A stretch of 64,000 nt of DNA from the NCBI GenBank assembly GCA_018806985.1, contig JADANN010000228.1, positions 124,001 to 188,000 of the forward strand, given 5' to 3'. Source of the stretch: Angiostrongylus vasorum (lineage: Eukaryota; Nematoda; Chromadorea; Rhabditida; Metastrongylidae). Position numbers and translations under genes: made by a program. Of the stretch, positions 48,438 to 61,863 are shown in pieces (the stretch's first letter is position 1; every line of letters starts with the position of its first letter). The notes beneath the pieces were generated by a model. It saw only the letters and a program-made list of their open reading frames with translations. It was not told the DNA's origin and made no database searches.

Positions 48438-51400
48438 ATGAATCCGTTCATACAGATCATCGTATGGCTAATGGTGGTCGTCATCAGTTTCGAAACGATT
48501 ATCGGAAATGCAATGGTGGTGATAGCTTACAATATCGAACGAAATATAGGAAAAAAAAGTAAATGATGCGTTTGTTTTGTTCTTTTTTCATGATAATAGA
48601 TAAAGTGCTTAAAAATTACCAAATCCCTAACGAATGCGCCATGCATTTGACTCCATTCGTAGCACTGCAAAAGTCACGGAATGAATATTTGGCGATGTTA
48701 TGAGGACGACCGAAAACCCATTGATGTATGAAGTCAGTACGGTTCTGCTCCCAGACAAGTCTGGTAACAATTTGTTGATTCCAGACAGATGGGAAGCTTG
48801 GATGGCTTGAGCACAGAGTCGAACCAAGTAATACGTTTACTTTGCAGACAGCCACTATCCACTCTGATATACGTGTCCTTTTTCGTAATATCAATAAATA
48901 ATTATTGGAATAATAGCTTTTATAAGGCCCATTCTCTTTTTACAGGTCAGCAATCGCTACATCGTGTCACTTGCAATATCCGATTTAATTATCGGGATTG
49001 AAGGATTTCCGTTGTTCACCGTTTATGTGCTAAATGGTTAGATAGAGGATTTCTTTGCAACTATTAAATAAAAAAAATGTTCTGAGCCTCATCTATACTC
49101 CACTATTTGTAATATTCGCAAAAAGTGTTCAGGTGAGCGTTGGCCATTGGGACAATTAGCATGTAAGACATGGCTGTTTCTTGACTACACACTGTGTCTC
49201 GTCTCCATACTAACAGTTTTACTCATTACGACAGATCGATATCTCTCTGGTAAGTTGGTGTATGTTTTATACTCCTCTTTGTAGAATTGTTAAAGAACAG
49301 TTATTTCCGCTTTTTTTGCTTCACTCTTCGTTTCTTACATACAACACTGAATACAAGAAAATTTCTTTCAATAGCGTAAGTCTCCTGTTTATCTCTATCA
49401 TAGATTTCCCATTATTTAAAAACCACTTCCTCTTATCAGTTATAATGTTAAGCACTGTAATGGTAAAGAAAACCGTTTTTTCTAGTGTGCCATATGGTAA
49501 TGTATTTAAAGTGGCAAAGCTCAACTAAAGCAGAAATGTTGATTATTCTATCGTGGTTTATTCCCTGCAGTGATCTTCGGTGTGATAATGTATGGTTGGG
49601 ATACAATTACAGGAATGGAGAGGTATGATAATGTCAGAGCTACACTTTACCACGTACAAAAGGTAATAAAGTTGTTGGTAATGATGGAGTAACAAAGGAA
49701 AACCCATGAAGAATTGACTCACAGAATTCTAACGCCGTCATCCTACTTAAATGCATCGAAGCGATAAGAGATGGCAAGCGATTGCTGCTTATTGACTGGG
49801 TATTATTGAAAATTGTTATGCAGCTTATACATTTGTTAGGATTTTTTCTTTTTCGTAAAAGACCATGCTTATCAACCAATAATGCTGAACGCGTACGATT
49901 TCAACACCTAGACATTTCCAGCACTAATAAACTGGAGCATTAATTCCAATTTGTTTATATAGTAATCGATCAGTATGACGATTTTGGTTTTCAGTATGAC
50001 AACTGCAGAGTGCTCAGCACCTTTTTCTTAGTAATCCATATGTGAATATGGGAATGTACGTTATCTATTATTGGACAACATTAGTGGCAATGTTGATACT
50101 GTACAAGGTTGGTTTACAAGCGATATATTTTGTTGTGGGTGCGTGTGGCGCAGTAGTCGGAGGCGCCCTGCAGCACACACGTGGAATCGCTCCCCGCGCC
50201 CATGGCCCACCAAGCCTTCCATCTCTCCGGGGTCGGCAAATTGGTACCAGACTTGTCTGAAAGATGGCAGCACTGGCCCGATATTTCGGTACGCCACGGA
50301 GAGTCATTGTAAAGGCCAGATATGCATTCAATCACCTCCAAACGATGCTTAATGAAGTCGAGTGCATGGCGCATACCTCAGGGATTGATCAACGCCGAGA
50401 GCTTTATCCTTTTTTATTTATATTCCGTTAAAAATTCTAATACGCTCGTATTACATAAAATATTGAAACTCGATTTCCTTCGATTAGTAAGTAATACAGA
50501 GTTGGCTTGGAATTCTATTCAGTGCTATCGGACTCAGACACATTGTTTATAGTTTGAGCTTCATGACTTTTAGAAGAATTGGGAATGCCGACCAAAGCAC
50601 TCTTTTCAGATATTGGTTTACATTCACCTAAATCCATTAGAGGCATATAGAACGTCTATTCTTTTCAATCTATTGCTCTCATTCTCTTATTCCCTTTCTA
50701 CCAATCTTTCTCGTCTTTTTTTTATTCATGTCTGCTAGCACCAACAAACTAAAAAGCGGGACAAACGCATTTTGATAGATGATACTATGCTATGTACACT
50801 TCCGGAAAAAACACTTCGGCTGTCTTTTTTGGGGATAATTTTTCTTTCGGAAGAAAAAACGATAACATTTAAGTGACCACTGCCTAGTGTAGAATCGAAG
50901 ATATACATTTGAACGTTGAAAGAAGAACTGAATTTAGTGTAATTCATAGCTATTGACTATTGGTTTACCTTCATCGCTCGTGTTCAAATTCTATTACGCG
51001 TAAGAGGAAAGCCGTGTTGAAGTGCTCTATTAAGTTGAATGTGATGTCCCTTCGACAACTCTAAGAAGTGTTGATAACGTCAAACACATACACACATAAT
51101 TCAACCTAGTCAAGTCAATCAGTAAGAAATTGCGCGTTTCGAGACTAAACTACGTCGAATAGAAGACTTAAGAGTAAGTTCACTACAAAGAAGAGCACAA
51201 TCGCAAGCTTAACCCAAATTACAGCCGAGTGTGTTGCTTCCTTTCTTTTAAATTAACAACAATCATGGATTAGTGATATTACTTAATAATCCATGACAAA
51301 TAATCAGTGAGCTAGATCTCACCCCCAAAAAAAAACGCGTTTTGTTATCTTCTAGGATTTCAAATTTCCTGCTTAGCACTCAAAAATGCAGGACGAAAGA

Positions 51401-54400
51401 ACAGCAAAAACACCAATTTCAAGAGATTTTGTGATTTTAGACAATTTCAAAGAGATTCCCAAGTGAACGATATTTTTCTACTACTGACAAGGACATTTTA
51501 TAGGGTATTCATCAAGCCGCCAAATCGCTAGAAAGGAAGACTAAAGCAAAAGAACAACGACACATGGCTCTTATTCTTAGTCAAAGACTTGGAACACAGG
51601 TATATTTCAGGCGTTATCTCAAAATTTCGAAATTTCTAAAAATAACGCTGCGATAAGACTCCATTGGTCAGTTCTTCCTGAAATGATCCGAAGTAAATAG
51701 TGAGCATCCAAGGATTGCTATTCCTTTCATTTCCTTACATCGATTATCCACACAGGTCTTCGGACATTTCGCGTGTCGCCTGCTGCTTGAAGAATTTTTT
51801 TTCCCTTATGATTGTTGTTGAGTACTCTTCAACTGTTATGGAATTTCGTGATAGCTGTGCTGGGGGCGCTCCCACGTGGACTGCAGAGAGTGAGCTCATC
51901 GCTGACAAATCTGGCAACAATTTCCCGAAACTAGATGGATTACATTGCATGGCAGGGAAAACAGGGGATGGGTCCAATACCTTCTTTATAAGAAACTGCA
52001 ACATGCTACTGCACTACTAAACCTAGATGGCCAATAGTTGTTTATAAACGGACCATAGAACGACTTGAATGTTGTGTGGTGGACACCGGTGAAATCGCGA
52101 GATAGAATCGGTCTATAATTTGTGGGCTTGGCAGATACCTTCTGTATATAAATAAATACTCTCATATAATTGTGTGTGGGCGCGTTTACGCACTTTTTTA
52201 AACTGCATCTTGCATATAAGAAGGTGCGTGTGGCGCAGTGGTCGGAGGCGCCCTGCAACACACATGTGGCATCGATCCCCCCGCCTATGGCCCACCAAGC
52301 CTTCCATCCCTCCGTGGTCGGCAAGTTGGTACCAGACCTGTCTGGGAGGAGAACAGCACTGGCTCGTCGGCAGGCCATCGAGAGTCATTCTAAAGGCCAG
52401 ATATGCATTCAAGCACCTCCAAACAATGCTTAGTGAAGTCGAATGCATGGTGCATCCCTCAGGGATTGATCAACGCCAAGATCTTCGTCCTTATTTTTTT
52501 TATCTTACAGATTTATTCAATCAAAGGCTTGCAATTTAGCTACTATAAAGTGAGTAAAGAGTGGTCCGAAATTGGGTTCAATAAATAAGCTCTGTAGGTA
52601 CTCTGGGAAAGGCCAAATTCTGGAACTGTCCCTAACGCCCATGCGTGAACGTTGCAATCTAGGCGCTAATACTTCTTATCAAAAGCTCTAAAACTCTAAA
52701 ACAACATCCCTTTAAACTATAATGGGTCATAACAAAGCAGTATTACGAAGGACGGGTATGAAGAAGCTGCTAAAATCTCAACTTCATCGTAGACTATCTA
52801 AATCTTGAAGGCCTGTTGTATGGACAATCATTACCTTCTTTTATTGGTGATCTCATACAAGTTTGTTGCAAACTTTTATTGTGGTTAAAGGTGTTACGCC
52901 CTCGTCTTCTTCACAGCCGCAATGATCCGAAGTAAGTATCCACATATGATTTTCTTGAGGTATTTGACTTTTCGTAATCGTATCGAATCAAATGGAGCGA
53001 TGTGAAATACCACGCCAGTGAAGTAACCTCCATAGTGCCCTATTATGCAGGACCGTTCCTGAATGATTGTCCCTTCATGATAAATTGCCTTCATGAAGGC
53101 AATCTATCCCAAGGAGGATGGGAATACAAGCGCTAGTGCTGTTGTCAGCTCGAATTTATCTATAAATATTTATTCATTTGAATAACGGTGAAGAAAACGG
53201 ACATTTGTGGTTAAAAATGTTGAAGAACAATGACGGCTTCACCACAATTCATTTAATGTATTTTACCGTTGACTATTTCATGCAAACTCCATATTTTAGC
53301 CAAAAAGGGAAAAAAGCCGTAACGTCGAAGGAAAGGAATTCGCAAAATCGTCACAAATTTATTTTTTCCGTATAAATTCACCATTTCGCAGAGAAGAGAG
53401 AAAACCGGGACGTCCAAGAATAAGGTTCCAAAGTCATCAGAAATTATGGTTTTCTTATTCTCCGTAGCCGGCTCTTGCGACGATTTTGATATCGACAACG
53501 TTGACGAGGGATTCGTATCGAACTTTCACATAGTACCTCTTAAAAGCCGAGAGTTCACAGGTCGTCTGCTTCGAAAACATTGTCTGACACGCTAATATGA
53601 TGTCGCATGAAGTCAGGAAATCACCAATTTATCCCTGAACTTGGGATCACAGAGAAACTATTCCATGATTACTTTCGATATTTGATAACACCCGCCTACC
53701 TCCACATTTTTATAGACAACATGGGTACGTCGCCAACTGTCTTCGTTCAAAAGTCTAACATATTTTCCAATCTCTTTATTCGATTCGTCAACAACAGAAC
53801 TGACAGTCTAACGAAGTGCCGCAATGTGAATAAGCAGGTTTTCAAAAACTAATTCAACATAACCGATGCTACCCCCACGTACAAGAGAACTCACTATGTA
53901 TCATATGACCGTTTCATCGCACATTGCTCGACTTAAAAAATGTCTTTCTCTCATATGAGAAAAAACCAGTCAAGACCTGAGAAACCAAGAGATTCTTTCT
54001 CAATAAAAAGAAAAGATCATTGATGAACAACATGCCCACTTGGAATACTATTAGTTACTTATCGTCACTCTCGAGAACATCATCAGAAAGCTGCAAAAGG
54101 ATAACACCGTAAGTGAAAGTCGATGGTTGAGAGCTAGATCACTTTCGATTAGCCAGTGGCACCGTTCCTATAGCAATAAGCATTACCCTGTTGAAAAAAA
54201 GCGTTGAACGATTTCGACAGCACGTTTTGAGAAGTGTTTCGACCAACCATAGAAAAGTGATACTAATGAGAAACGAATTTGTTTATGGTTCCTCAACCAC
54301 GCCCACCGGACCGAATATCTCGGAGCGCTGCAACTTTGTTTAATTTGGGTCAACCAAATATACTCACGACGATCGTAGAGGAGAGGTAATATAATGCTAT

Positions 54401-57400
54401 TCGTATATCTCGAATGGACAAATCCACTGGAGAATTAGGGTACGCGACATGGACGACTAGAATCATTGGTCAAGACCACTCCAGTACTCCAGATCAACGA
54501 GAGGACAGGATGTACCGTTAGCAGTGTGTTCGAAAACAGGGAAAAAAAATTATTGCGATGAAAATCGCTTTCGGCAAATACTAGTTTTTTAAACGACTCG
54601 TCTTTAACATCTACTGTGCGGATCCCAGCATTTCTTCCAATTGGTACGATTTCTTACATCCACTACCATATACGAAGCTCTTCGGTCTACGTCTTCGTCC
54701 ACCGAATGCTGGTCGAACCGACTCTCCCTGAAATCCTGGGTTAGCCGTAGTAGAGCGTTCCCGCTTAAACTGAAGGGAGGGAGCTGATTCCAGACAAGTC
54801 TGGTGCCAAATTCCAGACCATGAAGAGATCAAAGGCTTAGCGAACTCGGGCTGCATCAAACTAGCACCATGCGTATGATGAAGGGCGTAATTACCGCTAC
54901 GTTATCCGTCCCTATATAATAACGGTAACATCTAACTCTAAAATTCCTTGACATCATTCAATGAATATTCGAGAAAAAAGGAAAACAAAAAAAGGAAAGT
55001 GAACTAATGCTACAGCTGTTATAATCCATGTCCGAGCGAAATTTGTTATTACTAAAGTTCAATTACAGGTAGGAGTTACATTGATGTTACACTCACATGT
55101 GAATAAAGAAGAACGCAAACACCATAGATCGAATTCGGAGTTTTCATCTTTGAAGACCAATCTTGAGGTTAGGTTAACCAAGACTTGTCCACTTAATCAC
55201 CCTGTTATTTAAAGTTACCAAGTAATTTTAGTGGTAATAACCTAAATCTGTCGTTCTCAATAAAGAAATCGAAATGGTCTATTGCGTAACGGCGAGTTCA
55301 ATTAGACCAGTTTAAAAGCACCTAGCATCCGTCATGCTGAATAAAGAAATATGTCGTTGTGAATGCAACAGTAGGCAGTAGGGTTTTTTCTTCGGTTAGA
55401 AACTCTTATTTAAAGAACTTTTACTTCGAAAACCCCGTGAATCTTCCTGATGAGAGGGATTTCTGACCTGTTAGTCTCAAAGAAAAAGCAGGTGGTGTGT
55501 CATCATGCAGCAGATAGGGAGCCAAAGGTTGACATTATTAATGACCAGGCACACAACTGGATGAGATCTGTTCCTTATCTTTGCTGCATTAAATTGGCTA
55601 ATGTCTTCCATTTTCACGTATCTATATTCACGCATACAAATGCAAGTTCGCTTCAACGACGTAGATTTTATCATGAATATGATATGGCTGGAAGCCTACA
55701 GTCAAGCGATTGGGTAACATGTGAAAAATGGTTCCAGATCGTCTCCGAACAAGTTGGCCCCCATGTCGACAACGAGACAGTCCGAGCGGCTACCCAGTAA
55801 TTTGACTATCTTCACCATTGGGGGGCGCAGGTGGCGCATTGGTTGTAAGCGCCCTGCGATCCACATACGGGGTCGATCCTCGCGCCCGTGGTTCACCAAG
55901 CCTTTCATCCCTCCGGGGTCTGCAAATTGGTACCAGACTTGTCTGGGAGGATAGTAGCACTGGCTCGATACATCGGTGGGCCACCGCGAGTCATTGTAAA
56001 GGCCGTATATGCATTCAATCACTCCCAACGATGCTTAATGAAGTCGAGTGCATGGCGCATCTCTCAGGGATTGATCAGCGCCAAAAGTTTTATTCTTCTT
56101 TATTATCTCCACCACTGTAGGGACTGGTAGCCACTATGAAAGTCCACCTTTGAGGAAACTTCACGGATTCCTTCATCTGACGTCCTAGTTACGTGCACGG
56201 GCACGAGATAGAGATCAAAACCGAGCGAAGCCACACCCTGCTTGCTTCCATTTAGAACCCAAATGCTTCATGTAGTTCTCAAAACCCAATCTCCAAAAGG
56301 AAATAGGCTCGACTTGCAGATGATCTTATACAGTTCTGAGCCCAAAAAATGTAACGGAGAGCACTTCGCAATTAGAAACCTATTTGCTTACTGAAAAGTG
56401 TCTTACCGTCTGGTCATGAAGTTTATTTTATCATTGGCAGCATGACATCTATAATAAGATCAAAAAATCGGGCTCAAAGAAGTGTGTCGGAAATATGAAC
56501 TATTCGTTGTTCTACTGCCTATAAACTATTGAAAAATGGTCGACGGAGTCGGTGCGAATTCTATCCCTAACAACGCTCGTCGACCAGGGAATGCAGCCAT
56601 CCTAAAAAGCACTCTCTTCCACCAGCTGCATTCACAGCCGCTGATAATCTATACTTTACGGAGTGGCAGCAATTAGTCACCACGTACGACCATCGATGAG
56701 CATTGTTAAAAGGCGAAACGAACGAAGAGTGTCCGACGCCCAACATCATTCGTGAAAACATGCCTTTCTAGCATCAGGTATCCAGATAGAACTCTAATGA
56801 TGCTGAGGTATTAGCAAAACTCCGGACCGAAGGTGTCTGCGGTGGGGGAACGAATCCCGCTAACGAGTGATTGCTGATGGCAGAGATCGACAGAATTAGC
56901 TGAGAGACAGGCGAAACGAAGGACCCGCATGGTGTGGTGGTGAACGCGTTATTCCCCGGAAAGGAAAGTAGCGCGTTCGTTCCCCACTAAAGGCGCCTAC
57001 GGTCCGGAGTTTTGCAGATATCTCAGCATCATTAGAGTTATATTCCGCAATATATCCTGCCATTAAAAAGAATAGTCAGTAAATAGTAAGTTAAAATTGT
57101 GATTGTTCAGATACAGTTTATATACAAAACCTTTTCGTCCTGGGAACCAAAAAGCTTTTTGGTATTTGTTTTTCCATTCATGATACCCTAATAAAAAAAT
57201 GGAAAACACCAAATGCCGCTAAAGGATTTAGCATATTTAAGTTAACGATAGGATGTCAACACACGAATCCAGTGGCAACATCAAAAAATATATCTTCGAT
57301 TAATGTAAACAACGCAAAGGTGACATCCTACATGAGAACTTTATTGGTAAAAAAAACATCTAAAAACATCTGCTTATTAGTAGACCTATGCATAAACAAA

Positions 57401-60400
57401 GGACTTTAAAGAAAAAGCGTTAACAATTCTGCAAATATTTTAACAAGATGGAGAACTTAATGCCGCTTTGAAATGGAACGTTGACTTGGTTTCTGTTAAT
57501 GAAATCAGAAAGTCCAGTAATGTCTTTCATATCAACTGTAGATTTCGGTTGACATATCCGGCTTTTAAAGAAGTTCCTTTAAGGGTTTTTTTAAGACCTG
57601 CGAATCAAACGTCACTTCCACAAAGGACAACAAACGAAAGCACAATGAAGCTCAAACTACGGAAAGTATTCTTGTCAATAACCCAACGAATTCAAACCTG
57701 GATTGTCTGGTAAGTTGAGGGTCATGCGTTATACAATGAGCACGTATACGGACTATATAGCTGGCTTCGAAAGTCAAAAGTGAACCAAAATACTCTAAAT
57801 ATATTTCCTCAACAGCGTTGAGATTATAGTCATCTTTTGATTTGATACAGACAGGAGCTATCATATCATTAATATCAACTGAAAGCAATGTTGAAATGAG
57901 AGCTAAACTATATTCTACTGGGAACCAAGTAAAAAATATTGTATAAGACTCCGATTACGTAGAACCAAAGAAAGATCCCAGTCTTCTTATTCCAAAATCA
58001 CATAGACACTAAGAACACGACAAATTCAGATGAGCCAAGACACACGATTGAAGAACAGATAGCACGTAAAATTTCAATTTTTCTCGAGTAAAGAAAAAAT
58101 TAAGAGATTTTTTTAAATGAAATTCCCTTTTCTTTCACCACATAGGAAACGACACATTTGGCCTATTCAGTGATTTGTAGTGGCCTGCCAATATATTCAA
58201 CGTGGTGTTTTCGCCCTCAAAGATAAGGGTTTCGTGTCGATTTACTGTTCCCGGAGGGTGTAATGGCTATTTGTTAACCAAGACGTGAGGTTGAACCAAT
58301 GAGTTCGTATGCACTGCAAAACACCTCTAACCACTGCGCTGCACGATCACCGTTTAAGCATATCTAAGTATATATTGCACAACATTGAATGGATGTTTTT
58401 CATTTCATTGCATATATATTCAGTCTGTAACATCAGCGACGGAGAATAAATCATCAAGTCGTCACAGTTCGATAGCACCTTTAAAGCGACATACAGCTCC
58501 GACAATGCTGAAAGAACATATGGAACGAAGAAAAAGCAGTAGTGAATCGTAAGTAATGACAGAACTTCTTCCAAAATTCCAACGAATACCCAAAACTGTG
58601 CAACACTTCGAGAAGTTATTCGCCAATTGGAGATTTGCTAGCCGTCGATGTAAATTGGCAACCACAAAACTCAAGATGTATCCCAATTCCATGGAAAAAG
58701 AAAAAAAACAGAAAGTGATAGGTTGTAAAAGGAAATCGCAATTTTCTGAGGAAAACCATACGAAATCCTTTAGAGTTCTTGGATAGTGGGAGGTTTTATG
58801 TTAGAATTACATGAAAAATCCGGAAGTTTTCGAAGCCACTGAAAACATGATAAGTGGTACCTAGAAAATTACTTAGGAACAGCTAATCGATCAGAGACCA
58901 ATGTGACGCAAGTGATAAGAAATGTTTAGGACCGCAAAAATATCTCATCTGTCTCAACGACAACCACCAATGAACGAGTACTCTCATCAATTTTTGCTCC
59001 GATGTCCGCAAATTTTGGTCGACGGCATAGACGTACAGCGGCCGAAAGACGAGCGCATAAAGCTTTCAGGTAGTACGTGACAATATTTGGAAATTCTAAG
59101 CGGTCTATTCATAAACGATTAGTGGAAGCATTTCTCCATCACCACTTACGTCAATGGTCGAACATACCAGTACTTGGGTTCAGCTTGTGCCCACCATTAG
59201 TACCTTCAGTATACTGCTCATCAGTTGAAGTACTGATGACGACCATATGACCAATACTGGTAACCTTCCAGTAATCAGCGTAGAAATTATCTTTACACCA
59301 ACATTACCCAAACGGAAGCAAAACAACCCGTAGTGCTTGTCAGACACAGGTATCATAGTGACGTACAAAGTACTGGTATCACCTGTACCACCTGCAGTCC
59401 CCTTGATCGTCAAGTGACTCGAGCGAGCGTCAGTAAATTTTCCATTTTTCGCTGTCGCGTGCAAGAGAAGCGCAGTGGGTTCTGCTCTCTCGAGTGACTC
59501 GTTGAGCACCATACTTTTCTTCTAGGCTTTTCGTGAAGAACTCTGACCATCGAGTCGGTGGTCTTCCTGCAGTGCGTTTAACATCCTGAGGAATCCAGTC
59601 ACTAACGGCTCTTGTCCATCGGTTGTCATTCATACACATTACGTGTCCGGTCCACCTTATCTTCGACTGTTTGGCGTACAGAACGGCATCTTTGATTTAT
59701 GATCGTTGACGCATGTCGGAGCTTCGGATCCCTTCCCTTACTTGTGTGAAACGGCATACTCCTGGCATCGCCGTCCTTTCGACTGCGCGTTCAATAACGC
59801 TGAGTGATCTTTCATCCTGCTTACGCAGCTACCAGGTTTCTGACGCACACGTTAGGGGTAGGAAGTATCGTTGAGTCGAAAAGGTGGGCACGGAGTCGGG
59901 TGTTCTTTGTCTCTCTTCACTACATCCTCGATGCTCTTGAAAGCTCCCCAAGCCGCTTGTTTCCTTCTGCTCAACTCTGGAGCTAAGTCGTTCAACATGT
60001 TGTTTTCCCGACCTAGATAGACGTAACTGGAACATTCAGAGATATTCGTTCCATTGAGCGTGAATTGAGCATACGAAACCAATCCATTCCTCATGAACAT
60101 CGTTTTTGTGAAATTGCACTTGAGATTTTAGCAGCCTTTCTGTACTTGCCCTACACAACGCTGCCGAATCGGAGCTCTTTCCGGGTAAGGGAAATGAGGC
60201 CCGCTTCTTTTTAATGTTTTTAGTATTTTGGTACCCACGTATACCTTGCTGGGCTCTGAGCGTGGGGACGGGTATACTCACGTGACTCGTTGACAAAATA
60301 CTAGTACTTATAACTTCAATGATGCTGAAATATTTGGAAAACTCTGGACCGCAGATGTCTGCGGTGGGGGAACGAACGCGCTATTGTGCTTTCTGGGGAG

Positions 60401-61817
60401 TAACGCGTTCATCAACACACCATGCGGGTCCTTCGTTTCGCCTGTCTCTCAGCTAGTTCTATCGATCAATGCCATCAGCAGTCACCTGTCAGCGGGATCG
60501 ATCTGGGGAGTCCAAATCGGCAGTGGACCTAGTTAAGCTGAGGTTGCAGTTATAATCACAATCTTAACTTATTATTTAGAGACAGGCGAAACGAAGGACC
60601 CGCATGGTGTGGTAGTGAACGCGTTACTCCCCGGAAAGGACAATAGCGCGTTCGTTCCTCACCGCAGACACCTGCGGTCCGGAGTTTTGCAAATATCTCA
60701 GCATCAATGAAGTTATATTTCGCCATATACCCTGCCGTTAAAAAGAGTAGGCAGTAAATAATAAGTTAAAACTGGTACTTATATTAAAAGATTCGGAATT
60801 ACGCTCAACAGAATCATGTAGGGTAATCCTACTAAGGACCTTGACCTAAGAGCAACATTCGCAAAACACAGCGAGACAATAAATTTCTTGTAAAACTGCA
60901 GTTCTGTTAAAAACTGAGTGACTTGAACGCATTTAAGTGAAGTTTCCATCCCCTCTCATCGTATTGCGGAAGACGCTGTACTCAAGTTATTGCTGTGTTT
61001 GGCGATAGAGTACTCACATATGGCGGTTAGCAGTAGTTTGTCATGAGGGTGAACATATGGTGGTAGATTGTCAGTTTCACGAAGTTTATATGCGAGTTAT
61101 TTATCTCATGCCACGCCGAATTTCTTCCTAAAGTAATATATCTCACGACGACTTAACTGAATTCTTACTTTTGGCATTAGTGACGTGTAGTAGACAAACC
61201 GTACACATCCAATATACAAGCAAACACAACTATACACTTCTGCATGGATTTAGCTACTACCTTTACAAGAGGTATAAATCAACCCGTCACCGCAGAAAAT
61301 ATAAAGACACTCATTAAATTCATCTGTTTCAGGACTAGTACACGTTCTCTTCTGGCTCATATTCAATTGTTATTCAGAACCTTGTAATGGTCCATACAGC
61401 ATATAACTTGCCGGCTTGAGATCTCTTAACCTACAAAGACATCCGTTTACAATAAATTCAGTAATACAAAGTAAGAGATCGGAAATGCTCACGAGTAAAT
61501 GTCTACATTTTAGCTCTTCTATCGTTTAGCTATCCGAATCTAACCATACCTCACAACTGTGAAATAGTTTTACCTTTCTGAACTTCGAACTGTTAAAAAT
61601 GACAGAACATTTTACTGCCATAACAGAATGAATAATACGTTCGATCCTTGACATTTTGATATTTCGTGATTAGTCATGCATTCCTTTTTTCTGTTTTAAT
61701 GCTTTTCGCATTCAACCACTTCTCGGTGGTGACACGTAATAACAGATTTTTCGCATCCTCAATGACGAAAGTACAAAGAAGAACAACACCTTCGAACACA
61801 GAAAGAAAGAAAAAACT

Positions 61818-61863
<46 letters not shown>

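Noticed and set aside
50138..50210. Candidate tRNA at the start of R1
   Set aside because: The A-box is good but the B-box is degenerate, no cloverleaf forms, and the block is repeated many times with a common 3' body, so it is a SINE head.
50042..50374. Cluster of overlapping open frames on both strands
   Set aside because: They fall in an R1 SINE copy. Only 49995-50107 (TM5) is coding here.
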